DNA of 64,000 bases from Blautia luti (GTDB lineage Bacteria; Bacillota; Clostridia; Lachnospirales; Lachnospiraceae), in contig NZ_JAAITI010000001.1 of NCBI RefSeq assembly GCF_013304735.1, positions 241,237 through 305,236 on the forward strand, given 5' to 3'. Each line of letters starts with the position of its first letter. Within the stretch, counting starts at the first letter, position 1. A program made the translations under genes and the position numbers. Positions 39,647 to 48,328 of the stretch are shown piece after piece. The notes below the pieces were generated by a model. The model was not told where the DNA came from and searched no databases. It was given only the letters and a program-made list of their open reading frames with translations.

Positions 39647-40372
39647 ATGCCAACAACAGAAAAGCCGGGCCTGACCCGGGATGCCATTAAGTATCTGGCG
39701 ATTTTTACCATGCTTTTGAACCATATTGCCAATGTACTTCTGCCGGAAAACACAATTCTCTGGGAAGTACTGGTGGATATTGGTTATTTTACAGCCATCA
39801 CCATGTGTTATTTCCTTGTGGAAGGTTTCTATTATACCCATTCCAGAAGAAAATATGGCGAAAGACTTCTGATCTTTGCCGGAATCTCTCAGGTTCCCTA
39901 TATGATGGCTTTCGGATTTTCCCAGCTGAATATGATTTTTACATTGTTTATCTGTTTTATGATCCTGGTGATTCAGGAAAAAATGATGGCAAGTCCATGG
40001 AGAGTTCCGCTATTGATCCTGCTTCTTTTACTGTCCGTTTTTTCGGACTGGGCGATTCTGGCGCCGGTTTTTACCATCTGGTTTTACGCAGGCTGGGGGA
40101 ACCGGAAAAAGATGATAACCGCTTATGGAGTCGGTGCGATTCTTTTTGTGCTGTTTAATTACGGCTCCTATGCAGAAAAAATGGCGTCTGGCCCGGCGAT
40201 GGTCCATGCATTGCTGTCTGCAGTTGGAATTGTAGTGTCGGGAATTATTATCCTGAACTTCTATAATGGAAAAAAATCCGAGAAAGCACCGAAGTTTTCC
40301 AAGTGGTTTTTCTATATTTTTTATCCGGCCCATCTGCTGATCTTAAGTATAGTCCGGATTATGGTACAGTAA
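39647..40372 (+). CDS. TraX-like membrane protein
   Basis: 241 residues, about seven hydrophobic helices, beginning with a Leu-Thr-Arg-Asp-Ala-x-Lys segment (near residue 9) and MLLNHIA (near 24), typical of the TraX family. In F plasmids TraX acetylates pilin; chromosomal Firmicute members are of unknown role, possibly surface acyl transfer. RBS AAGGAGA. No conjugation genes are nearby, so the plasmid function should not be assumed. Confidence 0.82.
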   Translation: MPTTEKPGLTRDAIKYLAIFTMLLNHIANVLLPENTILWEVLVDIGYFTAITMCYFLVEGFYYTHSRRKYGERLLIFAGISQVPYMMAFGFSQLNMIFTLFICFMILVIQEKMMASPWRVPLLILLLLLSVFSDWAILAPVFTIWFYAGWGNRKKMITAYGVGAILFVLFNYGSYAEKMASGPAMVHALLSAVGIVVSGIIILNFYNGKKSEKAPKFSKWFFYIFYPAHLLILSIVRIMVQ

Positions 40373-40488
40373 GAAATAAGATAAAATTTTCTCAACATTT
40401 ATAACCGGATAGATTGCCGAAAATAAACTCCATATCCACATAAAACATAGTAATTCTGTAAGAAAACAGAAAAATAACGGAAAAACTC

Positions 40489-40517
40489 TTGAAAACCGAA
40501 AAATTATCTGCTATGCT
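40489..40517 (+). promoter_or_regulatory. Promoter of amtB-glnK
   Basis: TTGAAA (40489-40494), 17-base spacer, TATGCT (40512-40517). The start site would be near 40524, only about ten bases before a terminator hairpin. Confidence 0.6.
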
Positions 40518-40531
40518 AACTGACATGACAA

Positions 40532-40565
40532 AGGCGTCTGGAAATTAAGTTTCCAGGCGCTTTTT
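40532..40565 (+). terminator. Leader terminator upstream of amtB
   Basis: GCGTCTGGAAA pairs with TTTCCAGGCGC around TTAAG and is followed by TTTTT. It lies between promoter and gene, so it should act as an attenuator or as a 5' stabilising hairpin. Confidence 0.75.
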
Positions 40566-40606
40566 GCGTTGCAGAAATAAGTGAGGGAATCGAGGAGGAA
40601 AGGATT

Positions 40607-41845
40607 ATGAATGCAGGAGATACTGGCTTTATGCTGATCTGTACAGCCTTTGTGTTCTTTATGACACCTGGGCTTGCGTTTTTCTACGGAGGACTGGTCC
40701 GCAGAAAAAATGTGGTAAATACCATGATGGCCTGTGGGGCGATCATGGGACTGTCTGTTGTTATGTGGACATTGTTTGGATATTCGCTGGCATTTGGTGG
40801 AAACCATGGCGGGATCATCGGAGATCTGAGATGGTTTGCGCTGAACGGTGTAGGCTGGGAGCCGGGACCTTATGCGGATACGATCCCACATCTGGTATTT
40901 GTGGCGTTCCAGATGATGTTTGCCATGATCACACCGGCGCTGATCACCGGTGCCGTAGTTGGAAGAATGCGTTTTAAGGCACTGTTTTTCTTTGTTGCGA
41001 TCTGGTCTTTGATTGTGTATTATCCGATGGCACATATGGTCTGGGGAGACGGCGGATTTTTGGCAGCCATCGGTTCTGTGGATTTTGCAGGTGGAAACGT
41101 GGTACATATCAGTTCTGGTGTCAGTGCGCTGGTTCTTGCCATTTATCTGGGACAGAGACGTGGCTATGCAAAAGCAACCTATCGTACACACAACATTCCA
41201 TTTGTATTTCTCGGAGCAGCCATGTTGTGGTTTGGCTGGTTTGGATTTAATGCAGGAAGTGCCCTGAAAGCAGACGGTCTTGCAGCGCATGCTTTTATGA
41301 CCAGCAGTATTTCTTCTGCCTGTGCACTTCTGACCTGGATGCTGATCGAGGTGATCCGTGAGGGAAAACCGACGCTGGTGGGTGCCTCCACAGGTCTTGT
41401 AATTGGTCTGGTAGCGATCACACCGGGGGCTGGTTTTGTACCGGTGTGGGCATCCTTTATCATTGGAATCCTGGTAAGCCCGATCTGTTACTTTACGGTG
41501 ATCCTTCTGAAACAGAAACTGAAGATTGACGATGCGCTGGATGCTTTTGGCTGCCATGGTATCGGTGGTATCTGGGGCGGAATCGCCACAGGACTTTTCG
41601 GAAAATCTTCTGTTAATTCCGTTGCAAAATGGGATGGCCTGGTGTTTGGCGATTACCGGCTGTTTCTGGCACAGGTCTTAAGTATTGTGATTACCATTGC
41701 GGTTGCTATTGTGGGAACTCTGATCTGTATCGGAATCGTGCGGATCTTTACACCCCTTCGTGTAGATCCGAAGGAAGAACTGGTTGGTCTGGATGCAACC
41801 CAGCATGGCGAGAATGCATATCCGTCATTCAATGGATTTGACTGA
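40607..41845 (+). CDS. amtB: Ammonium transporter
   Basis: 412-residue Amt/Rh channel, about eleven membrane helices. The twin pore histidines are in NVVHISSGVSALVLAIYLG (near residue 169) and DAFGCHGIGGIWGG (near 316). The N-terminal FMTPGLAFFYGG motif (near residue 25) is typical. The downstream P-II gene is the classical partner that plugs the channel when nitrogen is plentiful. RBS GAGGAGG. Confidence 0.96.
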   Translation: MNAGDTGFMLICTAFVFFMTPGLAFFYGGLVRRKNVVNTMMACGAIMGLSVVMWTLFGYSLAFGGNHGGIIGDLRWFALNGVGWEPGPYADTIPHLVFVAFQMMFAMITPALITGAVVGRMRFKALFFFVAIWSLIVYYPMAHMVWGDGGFLAAIGSVDFAGGNVVHISSGVSALVLAIYLGQRRGYAKATYRTHNIPFVFLGAAMLWFGWFGFNAGSALKADGLAAHAFMTSSISSACALLTWMLIEVIREGKPTLVGASTGLVIGLVAITPGAGFVPVWASFIIGILVSPICYFTVILLKQKLKIDDALDAFGCHGIGGIWGGIATGLFGKSSVNSVAKWDGLVFGDYRLFLAQVLSIVITIAVAIVGTLICIGIVRIFTPLRVDPKEELVGLDATQHGENAYPSFNGFD

Positions 41846-41899
41846 TCATAAGAAAAGAATTTTTTATGGCAATGATCGTGCGAAAATGGAGGAAATCGT

Positions 41900-42259
41900 A
41901 TGCTTATAAAAATAGAAGCAATTGTAAGAGAAGAAAAAATGGAAGATGTCAAAGCCGCATTAAATGAGATCCAGGTAAACGGTTTTACCGTGACCCAGAT
42001 CATGGGATGTGGAACCCAGCGTGGTTACACAGAATATGTCCGTGGTTCCAAGATCGATGTATTTCTGAAACCGAAGATCAAATTTGAGATCGTGGTATCT
42101 TCAGAGGACTGGGAGATCAAAGTCATTGATGCCGTGCAGAAAGCCGCCTTTACCGGCGATCCCGGCGATGGAAAGATATTCAGCTATGAGATCCGAAACG
42201 CCGTCCGCATCCGTACCGGCGAGACCGGATACGATGCGCTGCAGTCGGAATTCCTGTAA
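41900..42259 (+). CDS. glnK: P-II family nitrogen regulator (GlnK-like)
   Basis: 119 residues. P-II signals are the N-terminal IKIEAIVR, the RGYTEYVRG T-loop and FTGDPGDGKIF, VRIRTGE near the C-terminus. It is the usual partner of AmtB. At the T-loop site homologous to the uridylylated Tyr51 of E. coli, the sequence reads RGSKI: Ile, no Tyr. Control by ATP/ADP and 2-oxoglutarate alone is therefore likely. A terminator follows. Confidence 0.93.
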   Translation: MLIKIEAIVREEKMEDVKAALNEIQVNGFTVTQIMGCGTQRGYTEYVRGSKIDVFLKPKIKFEIVVSSEDWEIKVIDAVQKAAFTGDPGDGKIFSYEIRNAVRIRTGETGYDALQSEFL

Positions 42260-42290
42260 ATTGTTTCATTAATATGTAAATGATGTGTGA

Positions 42291-42358
42291 AAGAGTCCTT
42301 CGGGAAGTCACAGGGATATCAGGAGATATGACCTTGAGACTTTTCGGAGGACTTTTTT
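42291..42358 (+). terminator. Terminator of amtB-glnK
   Basis: AAGAGTCCTTCGGGAAGTC pairs with GACTTTTCGGAGGACTT (several G-U pairs) and is followed by TTTT. The loop has additional internal pairing. Confidence 0.75.
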
Positions 42359-42464
42359 ACCACAGATTTAACAATAGCCTTACGCTGATTTGATGAAAAA
42401 TATCATGTGGCCGGTATAATATATAAGATGTACACGAAAACTGAAAATAACAGATAAGGCAAAA

Positions 42465-43277
42465 ATGACAAAAAAGAAATCAAAGAAAAAAATAAGTAAA
42501 AAACAGAAATCCATGAAAGAAGGATTCACACAGGCCAAAGAGGCGCAGAAGAAGGAAAATCCCAAAAAGGATGATCCGGCTCAGAAATCAGAGCAGAGCA
42601 AAGTTATGGATTCAACGGAACTGGAAAATCAGAAGCTGGCAGCAGAAAAAACAGCAGCTATCGCAAGCTACATCAAAGATCCGGACTACCGTCTCCGCTG
42701 CAAGGCAGCTATTGATATCCTTATGGCAAAACTGAAGATGATCAATGCGGAACTTTCCGGGCAGAAAAAACGTACCGTGATCAGTCAGATTACCAGTCGG
42801 ATCAAAAGCGCGGAGAGCATTTACGCAAAACTTCTGAAAAAAGGACTGGAACCGGATTTCGAGACAGCCAGGAAAAATCTGAAAGATCTCATCGGCATCC
42901 GCGTGGTCTGTCCTTTTGAGGATGAACTTTACCAGGTGGCAGAATTCTTGGAAATGCAGAAAGATATCGAGATTGTCCGGATCAAGGATTATATCAGAAA
43001 TCCAAAGAAAAACGGCTACAAAAGTCTGCATCTCATCATAAAAGTTCCCATCTATTCTGCAGAAGGCGAGCAGAAAGAACTGGTGGAAATACAGCTTCGG
43101 ACCATTGCAATGGATTACTGGTCTGTGTTAGAATATGAATTGTATTATAAAAAAAGAGACAATGCGGAAATTGAAGCAGAATTAAAAAAATATGCAGAAG
43201 AAATTGCAAATCTGGATTACAGAATGCTGAAATTACGAAATAAGATCGAGAAGATCGTATACAAAGAAACGAATTAA
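42465..43277 (+). CDS. RelA/SpoT synthetase-domain protein with Lys-rich N-terminal extension
   Basis: 270 residues. After about 65 Lys/Glu/Gln-rich, probably disordered residues, a synthetase-only RelA/SpoT domain follows: RIKSAESIYAKL near residue 121, DLIGIRVVCPF near 143, NPKKNGYKSLHLI near 178, and VEIQLRTIAMDYWSVLEYEL near 205. It is a paralogue of the RelQ-type gene at 15267 and probably makes (p)ppGpp-type alarmones. RBS is weak (AAGG). Confidence 0.85.
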   Translation: MTKKKSKKKISKKQKSMKEGFTQAKEAQKKENPKKDDPAQKSEQSKVMDSTELENQKLAAEKTAAIASYIKDPDYRLRCKAAIDILMAKLKMINAELSGQKKRTVISQITSRIKSAESIYAKLLKKGLEPDFETARKNLKDLIGIRVVCPFEDELYQVAEFLEMQKDIEIVRIKDYIRNPKKNGYKSLHLIIKVPIYSAEGEQKELVEIQLRTIAMDYWSVLEYELYYKKRDNAEIEAELKKYAEEIANLDYRMLKLRNKIEKIVYKETN

Positions 43278-43300
43278 TCAGCGGATTCAGATTGCGAATA
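43272..43300 (+). repeat. Two-hairpin repeat, partial copy (second hairpin only)
   Basis: GCGGAT and ATCCGC pair around TCAGATTGCGAAT. ATTGCGAATATCCGC is identical to the 1862 copy. Confidence 0.45.
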
Positions 43301-43324
43301 TCCGCATCAGACAGGGAGGAATTT

Positions 43325-44107
43325 ATGGAAACATTAAGATCCAAAAAAGGATTTATCTGCGATATGGATGGTGTGATCTACCACGGAAACAAACTTCTTG
43401 ACGGAGTAAAGGAATTTGTGGAATGGCTTCAGAGAGAAGAGAAGAGCTTTCTGTTCCTTACCAACGCAAGCAGCCGTTCCCCGAGAGAACTTCATGAGAA
43501 GCTTCTCCGTATGGGACTGGATGTTGGAGAAGAACATTTTTATACCAGTGCACTTGCAACTGCCAAGTTCCTGCAGAGCCAGGCTCCGGGATGCAGCGCT
43601 TATGTAATCGGAGATCATGGCCTTTACAATGCTCTGTATGATGCAGGGATCACCATCGATGATGTTTCCCCGGACTATGTAGTTGTAGGTGAGACGACCA
43701 CATACGGATATGAGCATATCTTACGTGCCATGAACCTGGTAAACAAAGGTGCCAAGCTCATTGCAACCAACACAGACATTACAGGTCCTATCGAAGGCGG
43801 AATCGCACCGGCCTGCCGTGCATTTGTGGCACCTATCGAGGCAACCACAGGCAAACAGGCATACTATGTCGGCAAGCCAAACCCTCTGATGATGCGTACC
43901 GGACTTCGTATTTTGGGCGTACATTCCAATGAAGCCGTAATGATCGGTGACCGTATGGATACCGATGTGATTGCCGGTATTGAGACAGGCCTTGACACAG
44001 TTCTTGTACTTTCCGGTGTATCCACAAGAGAAACCGTAGACAAATTCCCGTACAGACCGCGCCTGATCCTCAACGGGGTAGGAGACATCCCGACGCTGGA
44101 GAAATAA
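43325..44107 (+). CDS. HAD-IIA family sugar-phosphate phosphatase (NagD-like)
   Basis: 260 residues from the ATG at 43325 (RBS AGGGAGG); the frame extends 11 codons upstream without an RBS. Catalytic motif DMDGVIYHG near residue 12 is HAD motif I. FLTNASSRSP near residue 45 is motif II. GKPNPLMMR near 180 and MIGDRMDTDVIAGIETGL near 205 are motifs III and IV. Small phosphomonoesterase of the NagD type; substrate unknown. Confidence 0.9.
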   Translation: METLRSKKGFICDMDGVIYHGNKLLDGVKEFVEWLQREEKSFLFLTNASSRSPRELHEKLLRMGLDVGEEHFYTSALATAKFLQSQAPGCSAYVIGDHGLYNALYDAGITIDDVSPDYVVVGETTTYGYEHILRAMNLVNKGAKLIATNTDITGPIEGGIAPACRAFVAPIEATTGKQAYYVGKPNPLMMRTGLRILGVHSNEAVMIGDRMDTDVIAGIETGLDTVLVLSGVSTRETVDKFPYRPRLILNGVGDIPTLEK

Positions 44108-44152
44108 AAGATGTTTACGCATGAGATTATAAGCTAAACTTTATAAGAATAG

Positions 44153-44198
44153 AAAACGGAGAATTCCCGAAAGAAAAGTTCAGGAATTCTCCGTTTTT
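44153..44198. terminator. Terminator between HAD phosphatase and serine dehydratase genes
   Basis: AAAACGGAGAATTCC pairs with GGAATTCTCCGTTTT around a 15-base loop. Runs on both sides can serve both convergent transcripts. Confidence 0.85.
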
Positions 44199-44238
44199 AT
44201 TCATAGTTATAATGACGAACAGCTTATGAAAAACAGCA

Positions 44239-45108
44239 TCAGCTGCAAAGATGACATCTCTCACATGCAGACGGTGTGGCCGCGCAGCCGCCAAGAGCAG
44301 TCTCACGAAGCTCGGCAGGAAGCTTTTTGCCCACGGTATACATGGTATCGATCATCTCATCCAGCGGGATAAACTGAGTGATACCTGCCAGAGACATTTC
44401 CGCCGCGATAAGGGCATTGGAAACACCGGCTGCGTTACGGTTCTGACACGGATATTCCACCAGGCCGCCGACCGGATCACATACCAGGCCCAGCATATTC
44501 ATGAGAACCGTGGAAGCAGCATACGTACACTGCAACGGCGTACCGCCAAGAAGTTCCACAGCAGCAGAAGCAGCCATTGCGGAAGCGATTCCAACCTCAG
44601 CCTGGCATCCGCCTACGGCACCGGCGACAGTTGCGTTACGCATGGCAAGATAGCCGATGGCACCTGCATTAAAAAGTGCCTGGCGGATCGTTTCATCAGA
44701 AAATTCGTAAACTTCCTGAAGGGCAAGCATCAGTCCGGGAACGATCCCCGCACTGCCGGCAGTAGGAGAAGCAACGATAAGGCCCATGGAAGCGTTGGTT
44801 TCCAGAGTAGCCATAGCGTAGGTAATACTTCTTGAGAGGACATTGCCGCAGAGACTTTTTCCCTGGAACTGAAATTCGTAGAGCTTCCGGGATTCACCGC
44901 CGATAAGGCCGCCCATAGACTTTACCGGATTTTTGATCGGGGAAAAAGCAGCGTCCTTCATGATCTCCAGAACCTTGTCCATGCGCTGATCCACGATTTT
45001 GGCAGAGGTCTCGCCGAGGAGGATCTCACGCTGACGCATGACCTCGGAAATTGGAAGATTTTTTTCCTGGCAGAGAGCAAGGAGTTCTTTTGCATTTTTA
45101 AAATCCAT
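44239..45108 (-). CDS. sdaAA: L-serine dehydratase, iron-sulfur, alpha subunit
   Basis: Deaminates L-serine to pyruvate and ammonia with an oxygen-sensitive [4Fe-4S] cluster. 289 residues. Cluster cysteines are expected in the CDPVGG motif (near residue 210) and in the C-terminal GGCAATPSACERCHLC. SPTAGSAGIVPG lies near 113. Partner of the beta gene 20 bases upstream; both follow the transporter. RBS AAGGAGG. Confidence 0.95.
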   Translation of the reverse strand: MDFKNAKELLALCQEKNLPISEVMRQREILLGETSAKIVDQRMDKVLEIMKDAAFSPIKNPVKSMGGLIGGESRKLYEFQFQGKSLCGNVLSRSITYAMATLETNASMGLIVASPTAGSAGIVPGLMLALQEVYEFSDETIRQALFNAGAIGYLAMRNATVAGAVGGCQAEVGIASAMAASAAVELLGGTPLQCTYAASTVLMNMLGLVCDPVGGLVEYPCQNRNAAGVSNALIAAEMSLAGITQFIPLDEMIDTMYTVGKKLPAELRETALGGCAATPSACERCHLCS

Positions 45109-45128
45109 GAAATGTTTCCTCCTTTTCC

Positions 45129-45797
45129 CTACATCTGGACAACCATGACGTCATGGATGTTGGTGTTCTGGTGAATGCTTTCTACGATATCTTCCGGAAG
45201 ATGGCCGTCGGATTCCACAATGGTGTAGGCGGTGGTTCCCTTGGATTCACGGAAAAGACGCATGAAAGCAATGTTAATGTTACGTTCACTTAAGCATCTG
45301 GTGATGTAAGCCACAACACCAGGGGTATCCTGATGGATCACGATGATGGCGCTGTATTCGCCGGTGAAATCCACTTTTACGTGGTTGATCTCCACAATGC
45401 GGACTTTGCCTCCGCCAAGAGATTCGCCCCGGACCGTCATTTCCTGGCCCTGGTCATTGACCATATGGATATCTACTGTGTTGGGATGCACATCCGTTTC
45501 CACTTCATTGGGGGTAAAGGAAAAGTCAATTCCATTATCCGTGGCAATGTCAAAAGAATTCCGGATACGCATATCATCGGTGGAAAAGCCCATGATCCCG
45601 CCGAGGAGGGCACGGTCTGTACCGTGGCCTTTATATGTTCTGGCGAAGGATCCGTAAAGGGTGAACTCCACTTTTTTCAGGGGCGGCGTGATCATCTTCT
45701 GGGCAAGAAAAGCGATCCGCGCCGCACCTGCGGTATGAGAACTGGAAGGACCGATCATATTCGGGCCCATAACGTCAAATACGCTGATAAAAGACAT
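45129..45797 (-). CDS. sdaAB: L-serine dehydratase, iron-sulfur, beta subunit
   Basis: 222 residues. N-terminal beta domain with GPSSSHTAGAARIA near residue 15, and a C-terminal ACT domain (about 147-222) starting near YSAIIVIHQDTPGVVAYI, probably serine sensing. The start lies five bases after the transporter stop. Split alpha and beta genes are typical of Clostridia. Confidence 0.95.
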   Translation of the reverse strand: MSFISVFDVMGPNMIGPSSSHTAGAARIAFLAQKMITPPLKKVEFTLYGSFARTYKGHGTDRALLGGIMGFSTDDMRIRNSFDIATDNGIDFSFTPNEVETDVHPNTVDIHMVNDQGQEMTVRGESLGGGKVRIVEINHVKVDFTGEYSAIIVIHQDTPGVVAYITRCLSERNINIAFMRLFRESKGTTAYTIVESDGHLPEDIVESIHQNTNIHDVMVVQM

Positions 45798-45802
45798 TTT
45801 TC

Positions 45803-47023
45803 TTAATTCTCCTGTGGTGTTTTTACAATAAATTTCTTATAAATGGTATCAACGATTACGCCGATGGCATTGTCGCCGGATACGTTACAGGCAGTTCCGA
45901 AGGAATCCTGTGTAATGTAAAGGGCAACCATAATAGCGCAGATAGCGCCGTCCGGATCACCGGCTTCGGCTCCGAATACCATGTAAAGAAACGGAAGGGC
46001 AGTCATGATGGAACCACCTGGAGCACCCGGGGATGCGACCATGGCAACACCAAGAGTCATGATAAACGGAACAACAGTTCCGAGGCTGATAGGCAGCTGG
46101 TTCATAAGACAGACTGCTGTTGCACAGGCTGTGATGGTGATCATGGAACCGGCCATGTGGATGTTTGCACAGAGCGGAACTACGAAGTTACGGATCTGCT
46201 CGCATACACCGTCATTTTTTGCACATTCCAGGTTGACCGGAATGGTAGCTGCGGAAGACTGGGTTCCAAGAGCTGTGGTATATCCCGGGATCTGGTTTTT
46301 GATCAGGGTAAAAGGATTCTTCTTGCTTACAGTACCTGCGATCAAGAACTGGATCGTAATGCAGATCAGATGCATGATGATTACAACAAGGAACACTTTC
46401 CAGAGGATGCTTAAGATAGCAAATGTTTTTCCGGAAATAGTCATATCTGTGAAAGTTCCGCAGATGTAAAGCGGAAGCAGCGGGATGATAATGGTATGAA
46501 GGACTTTGTCAATGATCTTGGAAAAGTCGCTCATTCCATTATAAAGGCTGTTTCCCATCTCTTTTCCACGCATGGAAGAGAGACAGAGGCCCATCACAAA
46601 GGCAAGGGCAACTGCGGAAAGGGTATCCATGACAGGGCTCAGGGTAATACTGAAATACGGTGTCAGGGATGCATCAGCAGTAGCCGCGATCTGGTCCAGT
46701 GCACCTTCACTCATAAAGTGAGGGAACAGGTTGGATGACACCAGATAGGATGCGGAACCTGCGATCAGAGTGGAGCCATATGCCAGAGCCACTGTGATCA
46801 GAAGAAGCTTGCCTGCACCCTGTGAAAGATCTGCAATACCCATGGTCACATAGGCAAGGATCATCAGCGGGATGACAAATTTTAAAAAGGTACTGAAAAA
46901 TCCGGAAAGGGTTACAACAAAGCGACAGAAGCCTTCCGGAAGGAACTGGCCGAACAGGATACCTACGATGATGGCAATGATCAGCTTCGGAACCAGTCCG
47001 ATCTTGATTTTTTTCTTTTCCAT
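45803..47023 (-). CDS. Dicarboxylate/amino acid:cation symporter, probable serine importer
   Basis: 406 residues of the DAACS (GltP/SstT) family. The serine-rich re-entrant motif TQSSAATIPV (near residue 257) and the helical-hairpin segment VASPGAPGGSIMTALPF (near 330) are visible, with about eight further helices. It is the first gene of an operon with both serine dehydratase subunits, so serine is the likely substrate; threonine or glutamate are alternatives. RBS GGAGGAAAG. A LysR gene is divergent. Confidence 0.9.
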   Translation of the reverse strand: MEKKKIKIGLVPKLIIAIIVGILFGQFLPEGFCRFVVTLSGFFSTFLKFVIPLMILAYVTMGIADLSQGAGKLLLITVALAYGSTLIAGSASYLVSSNLFPHFMSEGALDQIAATADASLTPYFSITLSPVMDTLSAVALAFVMGLCLSSMRGKEMGNSLYNGMSDFSKIIDKVLHTIIIPLLPLYICGTFTDMTISGKTFAILSILWKVFLVVIIMHLICITIQFLIAGTVSKKNPFTLIKNQIPGYTTALGTQSSAATIPVNLECAKNDGVCEQIRNFVVPLCANIHMAGSMITITACATAVCLMNQLPISLGTVVPFIMTLGVAMVASPGAPGGSIMTALPFLYMVFGAEAGDPDGAICAIMVALYITQDSFGTACNVSGDNAIGVIVDTIYKKFIVKTPQEN

Positions 47024-47065
47024 TTGGATTCTTTCCTCCTAAGTATGAAAATATGTGGTTGCCTG

Positions 47066-47160
47066 GCAAATTCCAAAAGTTTTGGTGAATTTGCACAAAA
47101 ATACGATTGACGTCTTCGTGATTGTATTGTAACATTGATATAATAATAAGGCAAATTCAC
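47066..47160. promoter_or_regulatory. LysR-type operator: three GCAAATTC half-sites
   Basis: GCAAATTC (47066-47073) and GAATTTGC (47087-47094) form an inverted repeat. GTGAATTTGC (47085-47094) also pairs perfectly with GCAAATTCAC (47151-47160). A TATAAT at 47139-47144 lies between them. This spans the divergent promoters of the serine operon and the LysR gene. Confidence 0.7.
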
Positions 47161-47210
47161 AGATTTCATCATCACGATGAAAAATTTTCATAGAAAAAGG
47201 GAGAAAAATC

Positions 47211-48083
47211 ATGGAAATCCGTCAGTTGGAGACGTTTGTACATGTGGCACAACTTCAGAGCTTTTCAAGGGCAGCAGAAGTTCTGGGATACTCCCAGTCA
47301 GCCATCACAGTCCAGATCCGTCTCCTGGAAAATGAACTGGAAACCCGGCTTTTTGACAGAACTGGAAAGCGCGTGCTGCTTACTCCGTCCGGAAAAGAAT
47401 TTCTGGAACATGCAAGCCGGATCTTATATGATGTAAATAAAGCAAAAAAATCAATGAATGATGATGCGGAACTGAAAAATCCACTGCATATCGGAACGAT
47501 AGAATCCCTCTGTACAGCCAAGCTTCCTTCAGTCTTAGGTAAGTTCCGCGAGTTTCACCCAAAAGTCAGTCTGCAGGTGACCATCGACACACCGGAGCAG
47601 CTGATCCGGATGATGGAGCATAACGGTCTGGACTTAATCTACATACTGGATACCCCGAGGTGGGATCAGAACTGGGTGAAAGTTATGGAGAAGGCGGAGC
47701 CGGTAGTGTTTGTGGCATCCGCGGATTCAGAGTTTGCGGGAAAGACGTTAAAGATGGAAGATATCCTAGAAGAGCCTTTTTTCCTTACAGAAAAGAACGC
47801 CAATTATCGCCAGGCCCTGGATCAGCAGCTGGCTCTTAAGAAGCAGGCGCTGTCCCCGGTGCTGGAGATCAGTGACACCGCTTTTATCATCCGCATGCTG
47901 GAAAAAAATCACGGACTTTCTTTCTTGCCATACCTGGCTGTGGAGCGGGATATCCGGAAAGGACGGATCGCCCTTTTACATGTGGAAGACGTGGAGATAT
48001 CCATGTACCGGCAGATCTTTTACCATAAGAATAAATTTAAGACAAGAGAGATGGAAGAATTTATCCGTCTGGCGGCAGAGTGA
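47211..48083 (+). CDS. LysR family transcriptional regulator
   Basis: 290 residues. The winged HTH (1-60) has SFSRAAEVLGYSQSAITVQIRLLENEL. The effector-binding domain (about 90-290) has the LysR substrate fold. It is divergent from the serine operon and has LysR-like inverted repeats in the shared region, so it is its probable regulator. RBS GGGAGA. Confidence 0.92.
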   Translation: MEIRQLETFVHVAQLQSFSRAAEVLGYSQSAITVQIRLLENELETRLFDRTGKRVLLTPSGKEFLEHASRILYDVNKAKKSMNDDAELKNPLHIGTIESLCTAKLPSVLGKFREFHPKVSLQVTIDTPEQLIRMMEHNGLDLIYILDTPRWDQNWVKVMEKAEPVVFVASADSEFAGKTLKMEDILEEPFFLTEKNANYRQALDQQLALKKQALSPVLEISDTAFIIRMLEKNHGLSFLPYLAVERDIRKGRIALLHVEDVEISMYRQIFYHKNKFKTREMEEFIRLAAE

Positions 48084-48095
48084 TCTGCCGCTTTT

Positions 48096-48279
48096 TTCTC
48101 TTGCGGGCGGAAGCAGTAAACTGGCAGCAGGAACAAAACAGCTGAAATCCGGAAGCAGCACACTGGTAAGCGGAATGGAAAATCTGAAATCCGGAAGTGC
48201 CGCACTGTCAGAGGAAACCGGCAGTCTGAAGTCAGGAGCTGCACAGCTGGAAAGCGGAGCGGGCTGTCTGCTCTTGTAA
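48096..48279 (+). pseudogene. Remnant of a YhgE/Pip-type repeat protein
   Basis: In one frame just after the LysR stop, the sequence encodes about 60 residues of the pattern L-x-x-G-x-x-x-L-x-x-G (SSKLAAGTKQLKSGSSTLVSG and similar). It ends in TAA with no start, signal or membrane helix. This repeat is the hallmark of the extracellular part of YhgE/Pip (phage infection / ESX-like) membrane proteins. It appears to be a fragment of a deleted gene. Confidence 0.55.
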
Positions 48280-48328
48280 TCCGTTTCAAAATGTGGCACT
48301 ATAAAAGAAAAACACAGGAGAGAGAAAA

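Noticed and set aside
39647..40372. Plasmid or conjugative element, suggested by TraX
   Set aside because: No relaxase, coupling protein or type IV secretion genes nearby; chromosomal TraX-like genes are common in Firmicutes.
40440..40566. Canonical ANTAR dual-hexaloop RNA upstream of amtB
   Set aside because: One hexaloop hairpin (TTCTGT-AAGAAA-ACAGAA) precedes the promoter's -35 and would not be transcribed; the required A1/G4 loop pattern is not met.
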